DNA from: Thiobacillus thioparus DSM 505
GTDB lineage: Bacteria; Pseudomonadota; Gammaproteobacteria; Burkholderiales; Thiobacillaceae
Direction of reading: 5' to 3'
Length of the DNA stretch: 64,000 nt
Assembly: GCF_000373385.1 (NCBI RefSeq)
Contig: NZ_KB891316.1
Location: 940,493 to 1,004,492 of the forward strand
The position numbers and the translations under genes were made by a program. Positions 7,818 through 17,176 of the stretch are shown one piece after another. The notes under the pieces were generated by a model, which was not told the DNA's origin, made no database searches, and saw nothing but the letters and a program-made list of their open reading frames with translations. Position 1 is the first letter of the stretch. Each line of letters opens with the position of its first letter.

Positions 7818-9620
7818 ATGCAAAAAACACTTTCCAAACTCTCCCCCGTCTGTCCTCTCTGGGTTTACAGGATGCTCCCTTTTCTTCGCTGGTGGCCTTC
7901 GGTCAACGGCAGTACGACCCGCGACGATGCGATGGCGGGACTGACCGGCGCCCTGATCGTGCTGCCCCAGGGCGTGGCCTTCGCCACCATTGCCGGCATG
8001 CCGCCCGAATACGGCCTTTACGCGGCGATGATGCCGGCCATCATCGCCGCGCTGTTCGGCTCGTCATGGCATCTCGTGTCCGGGCCCACCACCGCCATTT
8101 CGATCGCCGTGTTTGCGTCGGTCAGCCCGTTTGCCCATCCCGGCACACCCGAATTCATCAGTCTGGTGCTGACCCTGACCTTCATGACCGGGGTCTTCCA
8201 GCTCATTCTTGGCTTGGCGCGCATGGGCGTGCTCGTCAACTTCATTTCCCATACGGTCGTGATCGGCTTTACTGCCGGCGCGGCCATGCTCATCGCAGGC
8301 AGCCAGATCAAGAACTTCTTTGGGGTCAGTATCCCGCGCGGCACGCCGTTCTTTGAGATCCTGTCCTTGTTCGTCCAGCACCTTCAGGACATCAACCCAT
8401 ACGTCACGGCGGTATCCGTCATCACGCTTGCCTCGGGCATCCTGGTCAAGCGCTTCATGCCCAAGTTCCCCTACATGATCGCCGCCATGCTGGTCGGCAG
8501 CTTTGCGGCGCTGTTCTTGAACGCACGTTACGGCGTGGAGGTCACCCACATCAAAACGGTCGGCGCCCTGCCGTCCGGCCTGCCACCGCTGTCGTCGCCC
8601 GACTTCTCCTTTGGCGCGCTGAACCAGATGCTGTTCCCGTCCCTGATCATCACCATGCTGGCCCTGACGGAAGCAGTATCCATCTCGCGTGCCGTCGCCA
8701 CGAAATCCGGGCAACACATCGACGGCAACCAGGAATTCGTCGGCCAAGGCCTGTCCAACGTGATCGGCAGCTTCTTCTCCAGCTACGCGGCGAGCGGATC
8801 GTTCAACCGCAGCGGGGTCAATTACGCGGCAGGTGCGCGCACCCCCCTGGCCGCCGTGTTCGCGTCGGTATTCCTGCTGATCATCCTGTTGCTGGTTGCG
8901 CCGCTGGCCGCCTACCTGCCCGACGCCGCAATGGCCGGGATCCTGTTTCTGGTGGCCTGGAGCCTGATCGATTTCCACCATATCAGCCTGCTGCCCAAGA
9001 TCAGCCGGCAGGAAACCTTCGTCCTGTGGGTGACGCTCATCGGCACGCTGGTCGATCTGGAGAAGGGTATCTTCTTCGGCATCGCCCTGTCGCTGGTGTT
9101 CTACCTGTATCGCACCTCACGGCCCGCGCTCGAACCCGTGCTGCCCGATCCCGATCCGGCAAGCTACCATTACACGCCCCTCGATGGCCGGTCAGAGTGT
9201 CCGCAGATGAAAATGATGCGGATCAATGGCTCGATCTTCTTCGGCGCGGTCGCCCATCTGCAACAGCAATTGCAGGAAATCGAAGAATCGGAACCCGAGC
9301 GCAAGCATCTGGTCGTAATGGCCAGCGGCATCAATTTCGTCGATCTGGCCGGAGCCGAGTTCCTGGCCGAGGCTGCACGCCAGCGGCGGAAAATGGGCGG
9401 AACCCTGTCTTTTTACCGCATGAAGAACAGCCTGGCCGACACGCTGAAACGCGGCCATTTCATGGATGACGTCGGTGAAGAAAATCTGTTCCCGGCCAAA
9501 ACCCGCCCTGCCGAGATTCTGTATCCGAAGCTCGACAACGAGATTTGCCGGAATTGCACCGTACGCGCCTTCCCCATCTGTCATCAACGCTTACCCAACG
9601 GAGAACCTCGCTCATCATGA
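7818..9620 (+). CDS. SulP-family anion transporter with STAS domain
   Basis: 600 residues. About residues 30-440 form the SulP membrane domain, including the family signature around GLYAAMMPAIIAALFGSSWHL (split here as GLYAAMMP and ALFGSS). A STAS domain follows at roughly 455-560, and the protein ends with a cysteine cluster CRNC-x6-IC. SulP proteins carry sulfate, bicarbonate or other anions. The gene overlaps the gamma-carbonic anhydrase gene by four bases (ATGA), which argues for bicarbonate, as for SulP transporters linked to carbonic anhydrase in other autotrophs; this is an inference. A second ATG at 7872 (MLPFLRWWPS) has AGG just before it and may be the true start. Confidence 0.88.
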   Translation: MQKTLSKLSPVCPLWVYRMLPFLRWWPSVNGSTTRDDAMAGLTGALIVLPQGVAFATIAGMPPEYGLYAAMMPAIIAALFGSSWHLVSGPTTAISIAVFASVSPFAHPGTPEFISLVLTLTFMTGVFQLILGLARMGVLVNFISHTVVIGFTAGAAMLIAGSQIKNFFGVSIPRGTPFFEILSLFVQHLQDINPYVTAVSVITLASGILVKRFMPKFPYMIAAMLVGSFAALFLNARYGVEVTHIKTVGALPSGLPPLSSPDFSFGALNQMLFPSLIITMLALTEAVSISRAVATKSGQHIDGNQEFVGQGLSNVIGSFFSSYAASGSFNRSGVNYAAGARTPLAAVFASVFLLIILLLVAPLAAYLPDAAMAGILFLVAWSLIDFHHISLLPKISRQETFVLWVTLIGTLVDLEKGIFFGIALSLVFYLYRTSRPALEPVLPDPDPASYHYTPLDGRSECPQMKMMRINGSIFFGAVAHLQQQLQEIEESEPERKHLVVMASGINFVDLAGAEFLAEAARQRRKMGGTLSFYRMKNSLADTLKRGHFMDDVGEENLFPAKTRPAEILYPKLDNEICRNCTVRAFPICHQRLPNGEPRSS

Positions 9621-10177
9621 TCCGCAGAAACCCGTCCGGACATTTACCCGTCGTACATGACACCGCGTTTGTCGATCCCACCGCCATCCTGTGCGGCAAG
9701 ATCATCGTAGAAGAAAACGTGTTTATCGGCCCCTATGCGGTCATCCGCGCTGACGAGGTGGACGACAACGGCGAGATGGAGCCCATCGTCATCGGCGCCC
9801 ATTCCAATATCCAGGACGGCGTGGTCATCCACTGCAAGGCGGGCGGCGGCGTCACCATCGGGCGAAGCACCTCCATCGCGCACCGTTCGATCGTGCATGG
9901 CCCCTGCACCGTGGGCGATAACGTTTTCGTCGGCTTCAACTCGGTGCTGTTCAACTGCATCGTGTCCGACGGCTCGGTCGTCCGCCACAACTCGGTGGTG
10001 GAAGGCTGCACCGTGCCGCCGGGCTTCTACATCCCTTCCACCGCCAACATCCACTCCGATGCCGACCTGGCGACGATCGAGCGCGTATCGCCGCAGGCCG
10101 CCGACTTTTCGGAAAGCGTGGCGCAGGCCAACCATGAGCTGGTCAAAGGCTACAAGCGCATCCGCAACGAATTCTGA
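9617..10177 (+). CDS. Gamma-class carbonic anhydrase family protein
   Basis: 186-residue left-handed beta-helix protein built of hexapeptide repeats. The three zinc/iron-binding histidines of gamma-carbonic anhydrase are at H72 (VIHCKAG), H89 and H94 (SIAHRSIVHG), and the structural R44/D46 (VIRADE) and Q66 are present, so catalytic function is plausible. It would interconvert CO2 and bicarbonate in the cytoplasm. The ATG overlaps the SulP stop codon, indicating coupled expression with that transporter. I chose ATG at 9617 rather than upstream starts because it gives the coupling and the correct N-terminus. Confidence 0.85.
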   Translation: MIRRNPSGHLPVVHDTAFVDPTAILCGKIIVEENVFIGPYAVIRADEVDDNGEMEPIVIGAHSNIQDGVVIHCKAGGGVTIGRSTSIAHRSIVHGPCTVGDNVFVGFNSVLFNCIVSDGSVVRHNSVVEGCTVPPGFYIPSTANIHSDADLATIERVSPQAADFSESVAQANHELVKGYKRIRNEF

Positions 10178-10202
10178 GTTTGGGAAGATGTCCCCCCGGA
10201 CA

Positions 10203-10400
10203 TCATTCCTCGTCCCGTGGCGCCGCAGCGGTCAGCCACTTGGGTAATTCCCTTCCGCCCGCATTGTCGATGATGTATTGACGGATCAATCGCCGCACGA
10301 CCTGTGACGGCGTCAGGTCGCGCTGCACGCAGATTTCTTCGAACAGTTTCTTTTTCCTGGGATCGATCAGAACGGTGAGCCGGGCTGTACGGTTTTCCAT
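10203..10400 (-). CDS. Ribbon-helix-helix (CopG-like) protein, copy 1
   Basis: 65-residue protein starting MENRTARLTVLIDPRKKK, with a beta strand (TARLTVLID) followed by two helices and a PSQVVRRLIRQY segment, the ribbon-helix-helix DNA-binding fold. It is a clear paralogue of the 68-residue protein at 19114, sharing MENRTAR, LIDP, SQV and RQYIID. The start is the ATG at 10398-10400. It is divergent from the hydrogenase-like operon, and a 19-nt palindrome at 10423-10441 lies directly upstream, so autoregulation and control of the divergent operon are likely but not shown. Confidence 0.75.
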   Translation of the reverse strand: MENRTARLTVLIDPRKKKLFEEICVQRDLTPSQVVRRLIRQYIIDNAGGRELPKWLTAAAPRDEE

Positions 10401-10422
10401 GGCGACAGAATGACGACTTGAT

Positions 10423-10441
10423 ATGTTAATCAGATTAACAT
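10423..10441. promoter_or_regulatory. 19-nt palindromic operator candidate
   Basis: ATGTTAATC-A-GATTAACAT is a perfect inverted repeat with 9-base arms. It sits 22 bases upstream of the ribbon-helix-helix gene start and 59 bases upstream of the hyfB-like ATG. A second, looser repeat (TTGATT...AATCAA) follows at about 10447-10473. A 19-nt palindrome of different sequence precedes the paralogous gene at 19114. Confidence 0.5.
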
Positions 10442-10500
10442 TGTAGTTGATTTGGTTTGTCAATAGAATCAAATCTGGCTCGGCTACGCGCGTACGTTCA

Positions 10501-12513
10501 ATGTCACATTTGGCATCCCTTGACGCTCATGTCCTCGATTTGGCTTGGGCCGGGGTGCTTTACTGGTTGGGATTGGGTTTTTCAGCGCTACTGCTGCACC
10601 GCCGGCACGGCCTGCTCACCCGACTGGTCTTTCCCCTCGGCGCCTTGGGCGCATTGTTCATGGCAGGCATCGGCGTCGCCGGGCTGCTGCAGCCCGCCTC
10701 GTCCATGGTGCTGCCCATCGGCCTGCCCGACCTGCCGTTCCATCTGCGGCTGGACGCCTTGTCTGCCTTCTTCATGGTGTTGCTGGGCGGCGCCGCATTC
10801 GGCATCACCGTGTATGCCTGCGGCTATTTCAGAAACATGGCTGCGGGTCCGCTCGCCCTGCTCGCCCTCTGGTACCACCTGTTCCTGGCCGGGATGGTCA
10901 CGGTGCTGCTGGCCGACGATGCCTACGCGTTCATGGTGGCTTGGGAGGTGATGGCCCTGTCGTCCTACTTCCTCGTCACCACCGACCACAAGATTCCCGA
11001 AATTCGCCGCGCCGGGTTTCTCTATCTGCTGATCGCGCACATCGGCGCAGTGGCCCTGCTGCTCACCTTCGGCGTGCTGCAGGGCGGCCATGGGGACTAC
11101 ACCTTCAACACCATGCGCCTGGCGGAGATGACGCCGTTCTGGTCCTCGGCAGCATTCCTGCTGGCACTGTTCGGTTTCGGCGCCAAGGCGGGCTTGGTGC
11201 CGATACACGTGTGGCTGCCGGAGGCCCACCCCGCTGCGCCGTCGCCGGTATCGGCCCTGATGTCGGGCGTGATGCTGAAGACCACCATCTACGGCTTGCT
11301 GCGCATCACTTTCGATCTGCTCAAAATACAGCTCGGCTGGTGGGGCACGCTGGCATTGGCGCTGGGCCTGGTGACCGCACTGTATGGCGTGATCTTCGCT
11401 GCCGTGCAGTCGGACATGAAACGCCTCCTGGCCTGGTCCTCGATCGAGAACATCGGCGTGATCATCGCCGCCTTCGGCCTGACGCTGATTTTTCACACCG
11501 ACGGCAAGGGCGCTCTGGCCGCACTGACGTTGACCGCCCTGCTGTACCACGCCCTCAACCACGCGTTCTTCAAGGGCTTGCTGTTCGTGGGCACGGGCTC
11601 CGTGCTGCATGCCACCGGCGAGCGGCGCATGGGCCATCTGGGCGGGCTGATGCGCTATATGCCATGGACGGCCTGGCTCACCCTGATCGGCGCGCTGGCC
11701 ATCGCGGGTCTGCCGCCGCTCAATGGCTTCGTCTCGGAGTGGCTGTTGTTGCAGGCTTTCCTGTTGACGCCGGGACTCACTCAGCCCTACCTCAACATGG
11801 TGATTCCGGTGGCGGCAGCCACCGTGGCGCTCGCCTCTGCGCTCGCAGCCTACGTGATGGTGAAATTTTATGGCGTCATCTTCCTCGGACAGCCCCGCGA
11901 TCCGGGACTGCAACATGCGCACGAGGCAAGCTGGCCGGAACGCCTGGGCATGCTGTGGCTGGCGGGCGCTTGCATCCTGCTGGGCCTGTTTCCCACGCTG
12001 GTCATCCAGCGGCTGGAACCGGTCGTGCTGATGCTGACCGGACAACGCCTGCCCGGCATCAGCAATTGGCTGTTGCTGACGCCGGTTTCGGCCGAGCGGG
12101 CAAGTTATGCGCCGCTGATTTTCTTGGCGGGCGTCACGGCGGTGGTGGCGCTCACTTATCTGTGGGTACGCCGCGTCTATCACGGCAGGGTACGCCGCAG
12201 CGAACCGTGGGATTGCGGCTATCCGGAACAGGATGCGCGCATGCAGGACAGTGCCGAAGGCTTCGGCCAGCCGATCCGGCAGATCTTCGAGGTCTTCATG
12301 CGGGTGGAACGCGAAACCCCCGACCCCTTCGACCGCCACCCGCATTACCGCGGCGACAGCCGCGACAAGCTCTGGCTGCTGATCTACCAGCCCATCGCCG
12401 ACCTGACTGCGTGGTTGTCGATGCAGGCCGCACGCCTGCAACATGGCCGCATCCAGTGGTACCTGGTCTACAGCTTCGTCACCCTGATCGTCCTCCTGGT
12501 CTTCACACGATGA
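10501..12513 (+). CDS. hyfB: HyfB-like antiporter subunit of a hydrogenase-4-like complex
   Basis: About 670 residues and 14-16 membrane helices, homologous to HyfB/HycC and the NuoL/M/N antiporter subunits of complex I. Diagnostic features are the WEVMALSSYFLV glutamate helix, KAGLVPIHVWLPEAH, and SPVSALMSGVMLKTT, whose charged residues form the proposed proton path. The start ATG (MSHLASLDAH) at 10501 is preferred over the in-frame ATG 54 bases upstream, which lies over the operator region. First gene of a six-gene cluster (B-C-E-F-G-I); its TGA overlaps the ATG of hyfC. Confidence 0.87.
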   Translation: MSHLASLDAHVLDLAWAGVLYWLGLGFSALLLHRRHGLLTRLVFPLGALGALFMAGIGVAGLLQPASSMVLPIGLPDLPFHLRLDALSAFFMVLLGGAAFGITVYACGYFRNMAAGPLALLALWYHLFLAGMVTVLLADDAYAFMVAWEVMALSSYFLVTTDHKIPEIRRAGFLYLLIAHIGAVALLLTFGVLQGGHGDYTFNTMRLAEMTPFWSSAAFLLALFGFGAKAGLVPIHVWLPEAHPAAPSPVSALMSGVMLKTTIYGLLRITFDLLKIQLGWWGTLALALGLVTALYGVIFAAVQSDMKRLLAWSSIENIGVIIAAFGLTLIFHTDGKGALAALTLTALLYHALNHAFFKGLLFVGTGSVLHATGERRMGHLGGLMRYMPWTAWLTLIGALAIAGLPPLNGFVSEWLLLQAFLLTPGLTQPYLNMVIPVAAATVALASALAAYVMVKFYGVIFLGQPRDPGLQHAHEASWPERLGMLWLAGACILLGLFPTLVIQRLEPVVLMLTGQRLPGISNWLLLTPVSAERASYAPLIFLAGVTAVVALTYLWVRRVYHGRVRRSEPWDCGYPEQDARMQDSAEGFGQPIRQIFEVFMRVERETPDPFDRHPHYRGDSRDKLWLLIYQPIADLTAWLSMQAARLQHGRIQWYLVYSFVTLIVLLVFTR

Positions 12514-13454
12514 GCACCGGCATCCTCCTGCAAGTCGCCCAGACCCTGTTTGCCATCCTGCTGGCGCCCTTGCTGATGGGCTGGGTCAACCAGTGCCGCG
12601 CCTGGCTGCAGGGGCGCAGCGCGCCGCCCATCACCCAACCCTATCGCACCCTGCGCAAGCTGTTCCACAAGGACGCCGTCATCGCGCACAATGCCTCGCC
12701 GCTGTTCCGCTTCGCGCCCTACATGAAGTTTGCCTGCATGGCGCTGGCAGCCGGCATCGTACCGACGATCGCCAATGATCTGCCCTTCTCGCCGGCAGCG
12801 GACGTCATTGCCCTGGTGGGCATCTTCGCGCTGGCACGGGTATTCCTGGCGCTGGCGGCCATGGACATCGGCACCCCGTTCGGCACCCTCGGCGCGCGCC
12901 GCGAAATGCTGGTGTCATTCCTGGCCGAACCTGCACTGCTCATGGTGTTCTTCACCGCCAGCCTGATTTCCCAGTCCACCGAACTCCCCATCATCGTCGC
13001 CACCCTGGCGCACAAGGCCTTCGCCATCCACCCCAGCCTGGCGTTCGCGGCAGTGGCGTTCTGGATGATCTCGGTGGCGGAGAACGCGCGCATCCCCGTG
13101 GACAACCCCAGTACCCACCTTGAATTGACGATGATCCACGAGGCCATGATCCTGGAGTATTCCGCCCGCCATCTCGCCCTGATCGAATGGGCGGTGGCAT
13201 TGAAACTGTTCACCTATTCCGCGCTGGGCATCGCGCTGTTCCTGCCCTGGGGCATCGCCCCCCAGGGCGATATCGCCGCCCTGCCTTTGGCGCTGGCCGC
13301 CATCGTGGCGAAGCTTGCTGTCGGCGGCGCCGCACTGTCGCTCATGGAAGCCGTCTCCGCCAAGGTGCGCCTGTTCCGCGTGCCGGAGTTTCTCGGCACG
13401 GCCTTCCTGTTGGCGGTACTGGGCATGCTGATCCATTTCCTGCTGGAGGTGTGA
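12510..13454 (+). CDS. hyfC: HyfC-like (NuoH-type) membrane subunit
   Basis: 314 residues, about eight membrane helices, homologous to HyfC/HycD and NuoH, which anchor the hydrophilic arm to the membrane. Visible family segments are QPYRTLRKLFHKD near the N-terminus, ENARIPVDNPSTHLE (about residue 192) and MIHEAMILEYS. The ATG overlaps the stop of hyfB by four bases. A longer open frame runs upstream from 10545 but is only a shadow of hyfB; homology begins at MSTGILLQ. Confidence 0.87.
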   Translation: MSTGILLQVAQTLFAILLAPLLMGWVNQCRAWLQGRSAPPITQPYRTLRKLFHKDAVIAHNASPLFRFAPYMKFACMALAAGIVPTIANDLPFSPAADVIALVGIFALARVFLALAAMDIGTPFGTLGARREMLVSFLAEPALLMVFFTASLISQSTELPIIVATLAHKAFAIHPSLAFAAVAFWMISVAENARIPVDNPSTHLELTMIHEAMILEYSARHLALIEWAVALKLFTYSALGIALFLPWGIAPQGDIAALPLALAAIVAKLAVGGAALSLMEAVSAKVRLFRVPEFLGTAFLLAVLGMLIHFLLEV

Positions 13455-13502
13455 GATGGAGCCGAACGCAATTCGCGCATTGAACGTCGGACGTCGAGCA
13501 TC

Positions 13503-14168
13503 ATGACGGCACTGCCCTACCACCTGCAGATCGTCAACCTGCTTGCGGCCCTGCTGCTGCTGATCTCGTTCGCCATGCTGTCGCAGCGTCGCGTCATCGG
13601 CCTGGTGACCCTGTTCGCCTGGCAGGGTGCCGCCTTGGCCTTGTCCACGGCCATCGTCGCCTGGTCCACCGGCCAGCACCATCTGTATTACTCGGCGGCC
13701 ATGACCCTGGGCCTCAAGGTGATCGCCATGCCCTGGTACTTCTACCGCCTGGTGAAAAAACTGGACGTGAACCGGGTCGTGGAGCCGATGATCAACATCC
13801 CGACCACCATGCTGATCGGCATCGTGCTGGTGATCTTCGCCTTCAACCTGGCGCTGCCCATCTCGGAAATGTCCGGCACGGTGACGCGCTCGACCCTGGG
13901 CATCGCCATGGCCTGCGTGCTGCTCGCCTTCCTCATGATGATCACGCGTACCAAGGCCATCCCGCAGGTGATCGGTTTCCTGTCCATGGAGAACGGCCTG
14001 TTCTTCGCCGCCACCAGCGCGACCTACGGCATGCCTCTTGTTGTGGAACTGGGCGTGGCCCTGGACGTGCTGGTTGGCGTATTCGTGCTCGGCATCTTCA
14101 TCTTTCAGATCCGCGAGACGTTCGATTCGCTGGATCTGAAGCACATGGAAAAGCTCAAGGAAAAATAA
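13503..14168 (+). CDS. hyfE: HyfE-like membrane subunit
   Basis: 221 residues, about seven membrane helices, resembling HyfE of hydrogenase-4 (itself related to NuoK and part of NuoN-like subunits). Segments such as NLLAALLLLISFAMLSQR, GLKVIAMPWYFYRL and GFLSMENGLFF match the family. It is separated from hyfC by 48 bases containing short repeated motifs (GAACGTCGGACGTCGAGC) and is followed three bases after its stop by hyfF. Confidence 0.85.
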   Translation: MTALPYHLQIVNLLAALLLLISFAMLSQRRVIGLVTLFAWQGAALALSTAIVAWSTGQHHLYYSAAMTLGLKVIAMPWYFYRLVKKLDVNRVVEPMINIPTTMLIGIVLVIFAFNLALPISEMSGTVTRSTLGIAMACVLLAFLMMITRTKAIPQVIGFLSMENGLFFAATSATYGMPLVVELGVALDVLVGVFVLGIFIFQIRETFDSLDLKHMEKLKEK

Positions 14169-14171
14169 GTC

Positions 14172-15623
14172 ATGGAACTTTTCTGGCTACTCGGCATTCC
14201 GTTGACAGGCGGTATTTTCCTGGCGCTGTGGGGTTACCGGCGCCATGCGCCGGAGATCAACGCGCTCTTCAGCCTGCTCACGCTGGCGGTGGCGGCACTA
14301 CTGACTGTGCACATCGTCGAAACCGGCCCGATGATGGTGGCAAACGGCTGGTTCTTCATCGATTCGTTCAATGTGTTTCTGGTCGCGCTGACCGCCTTCG
14401 TCGCCTTTACCACCGCGCTGTTCTCGCGCCCCTACATGCGTATCGAGCAGGAGCACGGCCGGCTCAACGCCACGCGCCTGCGCCTGTATCACAGCAGCTA
14501 CCAGATTTTCATCGGTGCCATGCTGCTGGCGCTGACCACCAACAACATGGGCATCCTGTGGGTGGCAATGGAGGCCGCGACGCTCGCCACCGTGCTGCTG
14601 GTTTCGCTGTACCGCACCCCGGCCTCGCTGGAAGCGGCCTGGAAATATTTCATCCTGTGCGGCGTGGGCATCGCGCTGGCGCTGTTCGGCACCATCCTGC
14701 TTTATTTTGCAGCGGAGAAAGTTCTGGGCCCGGGCGGCAATGCGCTGTTGTGGACGCACCTGAACGATGTGAAGGCGCAGCTCGAACCCACAGTGCTGTC
14801 GCTGGCCTTCGTCTTCCTGCTGGTCGGCTACGGGACGAAAGTAGGCCTGGCGCCTCTGCACAGCTGGCTGCCGGATGCCCATGCCGAGGGCCCGACGCCG
14901 GTGTCCGCCGTGCTCTCCGGACTGCTTCTCAATGTCGCGCTGTATGCGGTGATGCGCTCCAAGGTGCTGGTGGACGGCGCACTCGGCAATGACATGGCGG
15001 GGGCGCTGATGATGGGTTTCGGTTTGCTTTCCGTCGTACTGGCGGCATTCCTGATCGTACGTCAGACCGACGTCAAGCGCATGTTCGCCTACTCTTCCAT
15101 CGAACACATGGGGCTGATCACGTTCGCTTTCGGCATGGGCGGCGCAGTGGCAAACTTTGCCGGGCTGCTGCACATGACCATGCACTCGCTCACCAAGTCC
15201 GCCATCTTCTTTGCCGTCGGCCACGCCACGCAAAAAACCGGCACGCAATTGATGGATGACATCCGCGGCCTCATCAAGACCAACCCCACCCTCGGCTGGG
15301 GCCTGATGCTCGGTACCGTCGCCATCCTCGGCATGCCGCCGTTCGGCGTGTTCGCCAGCGAATTCCTCATCATCACCACCGCCATGCACGAGCATCCCTG
15401 GGCCACGCCCTTCCTGCTGCTGGCGCTGGGCGTGGCCTTCGCAGCCATCTTCGGCAAGGTGCAGCCCATGGTGTTCGGCGAGACCGAGCTGCCGAAGCTG
15501 CCCTACCAGCCTGCGCAGACGCCGGTGTTCCTGCATCTGGGCCTGGTGTTGATGCTGGGCCTGTTCATTCCGCCGTATCTCGCCGCCTGGTACAAGCAGG
15601 CGGCCCAGTTGCTGGGAGGCTGA
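14172..15623 (+). CDS. hyfF: HyfF-like antiporter subunit
   Basis: 483 residues, about 13-14 helices, a second NuoN/M-like antiporter subunit. The glutamate helix WVAMEAATLATVLLV, the segment KVGLAPLHSWLPDAHAEGPTPVSAVLSG (abbreviated here as KVGLAPLHSW and GPTPVSAV) and SIEHMGLITFAFG are characteristic. A complex carrying both HyfB and HyfF would have two antiporter-type modules, as in hydrogenase-4. The stop at 15621-15623 is followed one base later by hyfG. Confidence 0.87.
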   Translation: MELFWLLGIPLTGGIFLALWGYRRHAPEINALFSLLTLAVAALLTVHIVETGPMMVANGWFFIDSFNVFLVALTAFVAFTTALFSRPYMRIEQEHGRLNATRLRLYHSSYQIFIGAMLLALTTNNMGILWVAMEAATLATVLLVSLYRTPASLEAAWKYFILCGVGIALALFGTILLYFAAEKVLGPGGNALLWTHLNDVKAQLEPTVLSLAFVFLLVGYGTKVGLAPLHSWLPDAHAEGPTPVSAVLSGLLLNVALYAVMRSKVLVDGALGNDMAGALMMGFGLLSVVLAAFLIVRQTDVKRMFAYSSIEHMGLITFAFGMGGAVANFAGLLHMTMHSLTKSAIFFAVGHATQKTGTQLMDDIRGLIKTNPTLGWGLMLGTVAILGMPPFGVFASEFLIITTAMHEHPWATPFLLLALGVAFAAIFGKVQPMVFGETELPKLPYQPAQTPVFLHLGLVLMLGLFIPPYLAAWYKQAAQLLGG

Positions 15624-15624
15624 G

Positions 15625-17175
15625 ATGAAGATCGGCGATCACGAGTGGCGCCTCGACCCCATCGGTCCGCATATCTGGCGCGGGCGCGTGGAAACCGGGC
15701 AATTGCTCGCGCTGTCGCGTGCGGTCAAGGATGAAGGCGGACAGCTCGTCGCGCTGTGGGGCTCGGACGACCGCCACCTGAACGGTGGCTTCGGCATTCA
15801 TGTCGCCCTGCTCACCGGCTTGGGGTTGGCCTGGGTGAGTTGCGCCTTGCCGACGGAGCTGCCCGCCTATCCCGATCTCGCGCATATCTTCCCGCAGGCC
15901 GACCGCATGCAGCGCGCGGCCTTCGACCTGCTTGGCATCACGGCCACCGACGCAGTGGACGAGCGCAAATGGCTGCGCCACAACGCCTGGGCCGCAGACG
16001 AATTCCCCCTGCGCAAGGATTTCTCGCCGCTCACTGCTCACCGCTTACCGCTCCCGGAAGTCGACGCCTATCCCTTCATCCGCGTGCAAGGCGACGGCGT
16101 GCACGAAATCGCGGTCGGCCCCATCCACGCCGGTACCATCGAACCGGGGCATTTCCGCTTCTCCATCATTGGCGACCGCATCCTCAAGCTGGAAGCGCGC
16201 CTGGGCTATACCCACAAGGGCATCGAGAAACGTTTCGAGGGCATGGATATCGCCACAGGCGCCAGGCTTGCCGGACGTGTGTCCGGCGATTCGCACAGCG
16301 CCTATGCCTGGGCCTATTGCATGGCCGTCGAGATGGCGACCGCCAGCGCCGTGCCCGAGCGGGCGTTGTGGCTGCGCGCCCTGTTCCTGGAAATCGAGCG
16401 CATCGCCAACCATCTGGGCGATCTCGGTTACCTGGGCAACGACGTGGCGCTCGCGTTCGGCTTCGTGCAGTTCTGGCGTCTGAAGGAAGACTGGCTGCGA
16501 ATGAGCGCAAAGCTGTTCGGCCACCGTTATCTGTTCGATCGCATCACGCCGGGCGGCGTGGCTACGGATATCGACGCCGCGGGGCAAGCCGAGCTCGACG
16601 CCCTGGCCAGCCGCATCGAGATCGAAGTGCGCGAACTCAAGGCCATCTACGACGAGCATGCCACCTTGCAGGACCGCTTCGCCGATACCGGCATCTGCAA
16701 ACCCGAGCTGGCTGCGCAGTTGGGCCTGACCGGGCTGGCCGGCCGCGCCAGCGCCCAGGCCTGGGATGCGCGTACGCAATTTCCGCAGGCCCCCTACGAT
16801 CAGCTGGATGTGAACATGGCGACCCAGCGCCGGGGCGATGTGCTGGCGCGCGCGGAAGTGCGCTTTGCCGAAGTATACGAATCCCTGCGATTGATCCGCG
16901 GCATCCTCAAGCGCCTGCCGGCGGGCGGCATACACGCACCGCTCCAGCCGGTGCAGGCTGTATGCGAAGGCCTGGGTTGGGTGGAAAGTTGGCGCGGCGA
17001 GGTGGTGGTGGCAGTACGAATTGCGGCCGACGGCACGCTCGACCGCGTGCATCCGCACGATCCGTCCTGGCAGAACTGGCCGCTGGTGGAAGTGGGTGTG
17101 CTGGACAACATCGTGGCCGACTTCCCGCTCATCAACAAATCCTTCAACCTCTCCTACAGCGGACCGGATTTATAA
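15625..17175 (+). CDS. hyfG: HyfG-like large subunit lacking Ni-Fe ligands
   Basis: 516 residues: an N-terminal NuoC-like domain (about 1-130) fused to a NuoD/hydrogenase large-subunit domain. The N-terminal ligand motif RxCGxC reads RVSGDS (S220, S223) and the C-terminal DPCxxC reads NLSYSG (S510, G513), so all four Ni-Fe ligand cysteines are replaced. It therefore cannot hold a Ni-Fe site and belongs with the energy-converting hydrogenase-related (Ehr) complexes, not with true hydrogenases. The linker between the two domains contains a 20-nt sequence repeated elsewhere in the window (16027-16046). Natural substrate unknown. Confidence 0.85.
   Translation: MKIGDHEWRLDPIGPHIWRGRVETGQLLALSRAVKDEGGQLVALWGSDDRHLNGGFGIHVALLTGLGLAWVSCALPTELPAYPDLAHIFPQADRMQRAAFDLLGITATDAVDERKWLRHNAWAADEFPLRKDFSPLTAHRLPLPEVDAYPFIRVQGDGVHEIAVGPIHAGTIEPGHFRFSIIGDRILKLEARLGYTHKGIEKRFEGMDIATGARLAGRVSGDSHSAYAWAYCMAVEMATASAVPERALWLRALFLEIERIANHLGDLGYLGNDVALAFGFVQFWRLKEDWLRMSAKLFGHRYLFDRITPGGVATDIDAAGQAELDALASRIEIEVRELKAIYDEHATLQDRFADTGICKPELAAQLGLTGLAGRASAQAWDARTQFPQAPYDQLDVNMATQRRGDVLARAEVRFAEVYESLRLIRGILKRLPAGGIHAPLQPVQAVCEGLGWVESWRGEVVVAVRIAADGTLDRVHPHDPSWQNWPLVEVGVLDNIVADFPLINKSFNLSYSGPDL
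16027..16046. repeat. Dispersed short repeat inside hyfG
   Basis: CCGCTCACTGCTCACCGCTT occurs here in-frame in the linker of the hyfG-like gene and again at 22125-22144 between cbbO and cbbQ, each followed by N-CCGCT. A 20-base exact match in unrelated places suggests a dispersed genomic repeat. Confidence 0.45.
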
Positions 17176-17176
17176 G

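Noticed and set aside
10545-13454. 969-codon open frame suggesting a large fusion
   Set aside because: Its first 655 codons are a shadow of hyfB in another frame; only the last 314, from ATG 12510, match HyfC.
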